Positions 63,052 to 64,000 of a DNA stretch of 64,000 nt are shown in pieces (position 1 is the first letter of the stretch; every line of letters starts with the position of its first letter). Under the pieces are notes generated by a model. That model was not told the DNA's origin. It saw nothing but the letters and a program-made list of their open reading frames with translations, and made no database searches. This DNA comes from Actinomadura nitritigenes (GTDB lineage Bacteria; Actinomycetota; Actinomycetes; Streptosporangiales; Streptosporangiaceae): positions 308,838 through 372,837 of the forward strand of contig NZ_JAGEOK010000006.1 of the NCBI RefSeq assembly GCF_017573545.1. Reading direction: 5' to 3'. Position numbers and translations under genes: made by a program.

Positions 63052-63852
63052 ATGCCGATGATCGCGATTCTGGGTGCCGGGAAGATGGGCGAGGCGCTGC
63101 TGTCCGGGGTGCTCCGGGCCGGCCGCCGCCCGTCCGAGCTCGTGGCGACCGCGCGCCGCGAGGAGCGCGCGTCGCTGCTGCGCGAGCGCTACGGCATCGA
63201 GACCGTGTCCAACGCGGACGCCGCCGCGAAGGCCGGGACGCTGGTCATCGCGGTGAAGCCGCAGGACATGGGCGCGCTGCTGGACGAGATCCGCCCGCAC
63301 GTCGGCGGCGACCGGCTGGTCATCTCGATGGCCGCAGGGATCCCCACGGCGTTCATCGAGGAGCGGCTCCCGGCCGGGACGCCGGTGGTCCGCGTCATGT
63401 CGAACACGCCCGTCCACGTGGACGAGGCGATGAGCGTCATCTCGGCCGGGTCGCACGCGGGCGAGGAGCACCTCAAGCTCGCCGAGGAGCTGCTGTCGCC
63501 GGTCGGGAAGGTGCTGCGCATCCCCGAGTCGCTGCAGGACGGCGCGACGGCCCTGTCCGGCAGCGGCCCCGCGTACTTCTACTACCTGGTCGAGGCGATG
63601 GTCGACGCCGGCATCCTGCTCGGCATGCCGCGCGCCGCCGCGCTGGAGATGGTGATCCAGTCCGCCGTGGGCGCCGCGGTGATGCTGCGCGACTCCGGCG
63701 AGCATCCGGTGCTGCTGCGCGAGGCCGTGACGTCCCCGGGCGGGACGACGATCGCGGCCATCAGGGAGCTGGAGCGGCACGGCGTCCGCGCCGCCGTCCT
63801 GGAGGCGATCGAGGCGGCCCGCAACCGGGGCCGGGAGCTCGCCGGCGGCTGA
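63052..63852 (+). CDS. proC: pyrroline-5-carboxylate reductase
   Basis: ProC reduces pyrroline-5-carboxylate to proline with NADPH. The 266-residue protein has the Rossmann IAILGAGKMGEALLSG, VKPQDMGALL, RVMSNTPVHVDEAMSV and the C-terminal signature GSGPAYFYYLVEAMVDAGILLGM...REAVTSPGGTT. ATG 63052 has AAGG just upstream; ATG 63058 is a close alternative. The neighbouring proline dehydrogenase runs the reverse conversion. Confidence 0.96.
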   Translation: MPMIAILGAGKMGEALLSGVLRAGRRPSELVATARREERASLLRERYGIETVSNADAAAKAGTLVIAVKPQDMGALLDEIRPHVGGDRLVISMAAGIPTAFIEERLPAGTPVVRVMSNTPVHVDEAMSVISAGSHAGEEHLKLAEELLSPVGKVLRIPESLQDGATALSGSGPAYFYYLVEAMVDAGILLGMPRAAALEMVIQSAVGAAVMLRDSGEHPVLLREAVTSPGGTTIAAIRELERHGVRAAVLEAIEAARNRGRELAGG

Positions 63853-63860
63853 CCGGCCCC

Positions 63861-64000
63861 GCGCCGCCGTCCTGCGCCGCCGTCCTGCGCCGCCGTCCTG
63901 CGCCGCCGTCCTGCGCCGCCGTCCTGCGCCGCCGTCCTGCGCCGCCGTCCTGCGCCGCCGTCCTGCGCCGCCGTCCTGCGCCGCCGTCCTGCGCCGCCGT
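63861..64000. repeat. perfect 13-bp tandem repeat, at least 10.8 copies
   Basis: GCGCCGCCGTCCT repeats without a single mismatch from 63861 to the last base of the window, starting nine bases after the proC stop. The true array length is unknown because the window ends inside it. A 13-bp unit cannot keep a reading frame, so it is non-coding. Confidence 0.95.

Noticed and set aside
63861..64000. CRISPR array
   Set aside because: The 13-bp units are contiguous without spacers, and no cas genes are present anywhere in the window.

Overview
This is a high-GC actinomycete chromosome segment with dense gene packing, GTG/TTG starts and many ATGA/GTGA stop-start overlaps. Lsr2, ClpC, DisA, chaplin-like proteins, a c-di-AMP riboswitch, LCP proteins and a stand-alone NuoD paralogue point to a mycelial actinomycete, most likely a Thermomonosporaceae/Actinomadura-type or Streptomyces-related lineage. 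That assignment is inferred from gene content and order, not from a database search.

Most of the window is the conserved actinobacterial core block dacB - zincin (F420-associated) - tilS - hpt - ftsH - folE - folP - NTF2-like - folB - folK - DUF3180 - nuoD2 - two bacterial-PH proteins (1-13.1 kb), DUF2520 - panC - panD - nadB - nadC - coaX - lysS (25.6-35.3 kb), nlpC/P60 - argA-like - two RDD proteins - lsr2 - clpC (38.7-46.6 kb) and adenosine-deaminase-like - mutY - disA - radA - TIM-barrel isomerase - TetR - ABC exporter - LCP protein - proline dehydrogenase - proC (50-64 kb). It covers folate, pantothenate/CoA, NAD and proline metabolism, the ATP-dependent proteases FtsH and ClpC, nucleoid organisation, and DNA integrity signalling and repair.

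The core is interrupted by accessory stretches. At 13.1-25.3 kb lie a MarR/hydrolase pair, a degenerate repeat field, a cytochrome P450, a MidA-type methyltransferase, a two-component system, two tandem histidine-rich chaplin-like proteins, a MacB-type ABC exporter and a small secreted protein. At 31.5-33.8 kb an MFS/LysR pair is wedged between coaX and lysS. At 35.3-38.4 kb are a P450, a LacI regulator and an HTH-only regulator. At 46.6-50 kb are small regulators, a VOC protein, a flavin-barrel protein and a LysE/Lrp pair.

The observations I rate highest are: (1) duplicated chaplin-like proteins carrying a polyhistidine segment behind a conserved structured 5' leader; (2) an orphan NuoD whose quinone-site tyrosine is tryptophan, a few kb from a MidA (NDUFAF7-type) methyltransferase while its HRG target arginine is retained; (3) DisA (c-di-AMP synthase) and a c-di-AMP riboswitch controlling an NlpC/P60 hydrolase in one neighbourhood; (4) several unrelated short GC-rich tandem repeats in intergenic DNA, including a perfect 13-bp array running off the window end and a ~600-bp degenerate field in front of a P450; (5) an NTF2-fold protein of unknown role translationally coupled inside the folate operon; (6) a recurring leaderless-promoter geometry (-10 hexamer ending 6-7 nt before the start codon) at about ten genes, which helps fix their starts.
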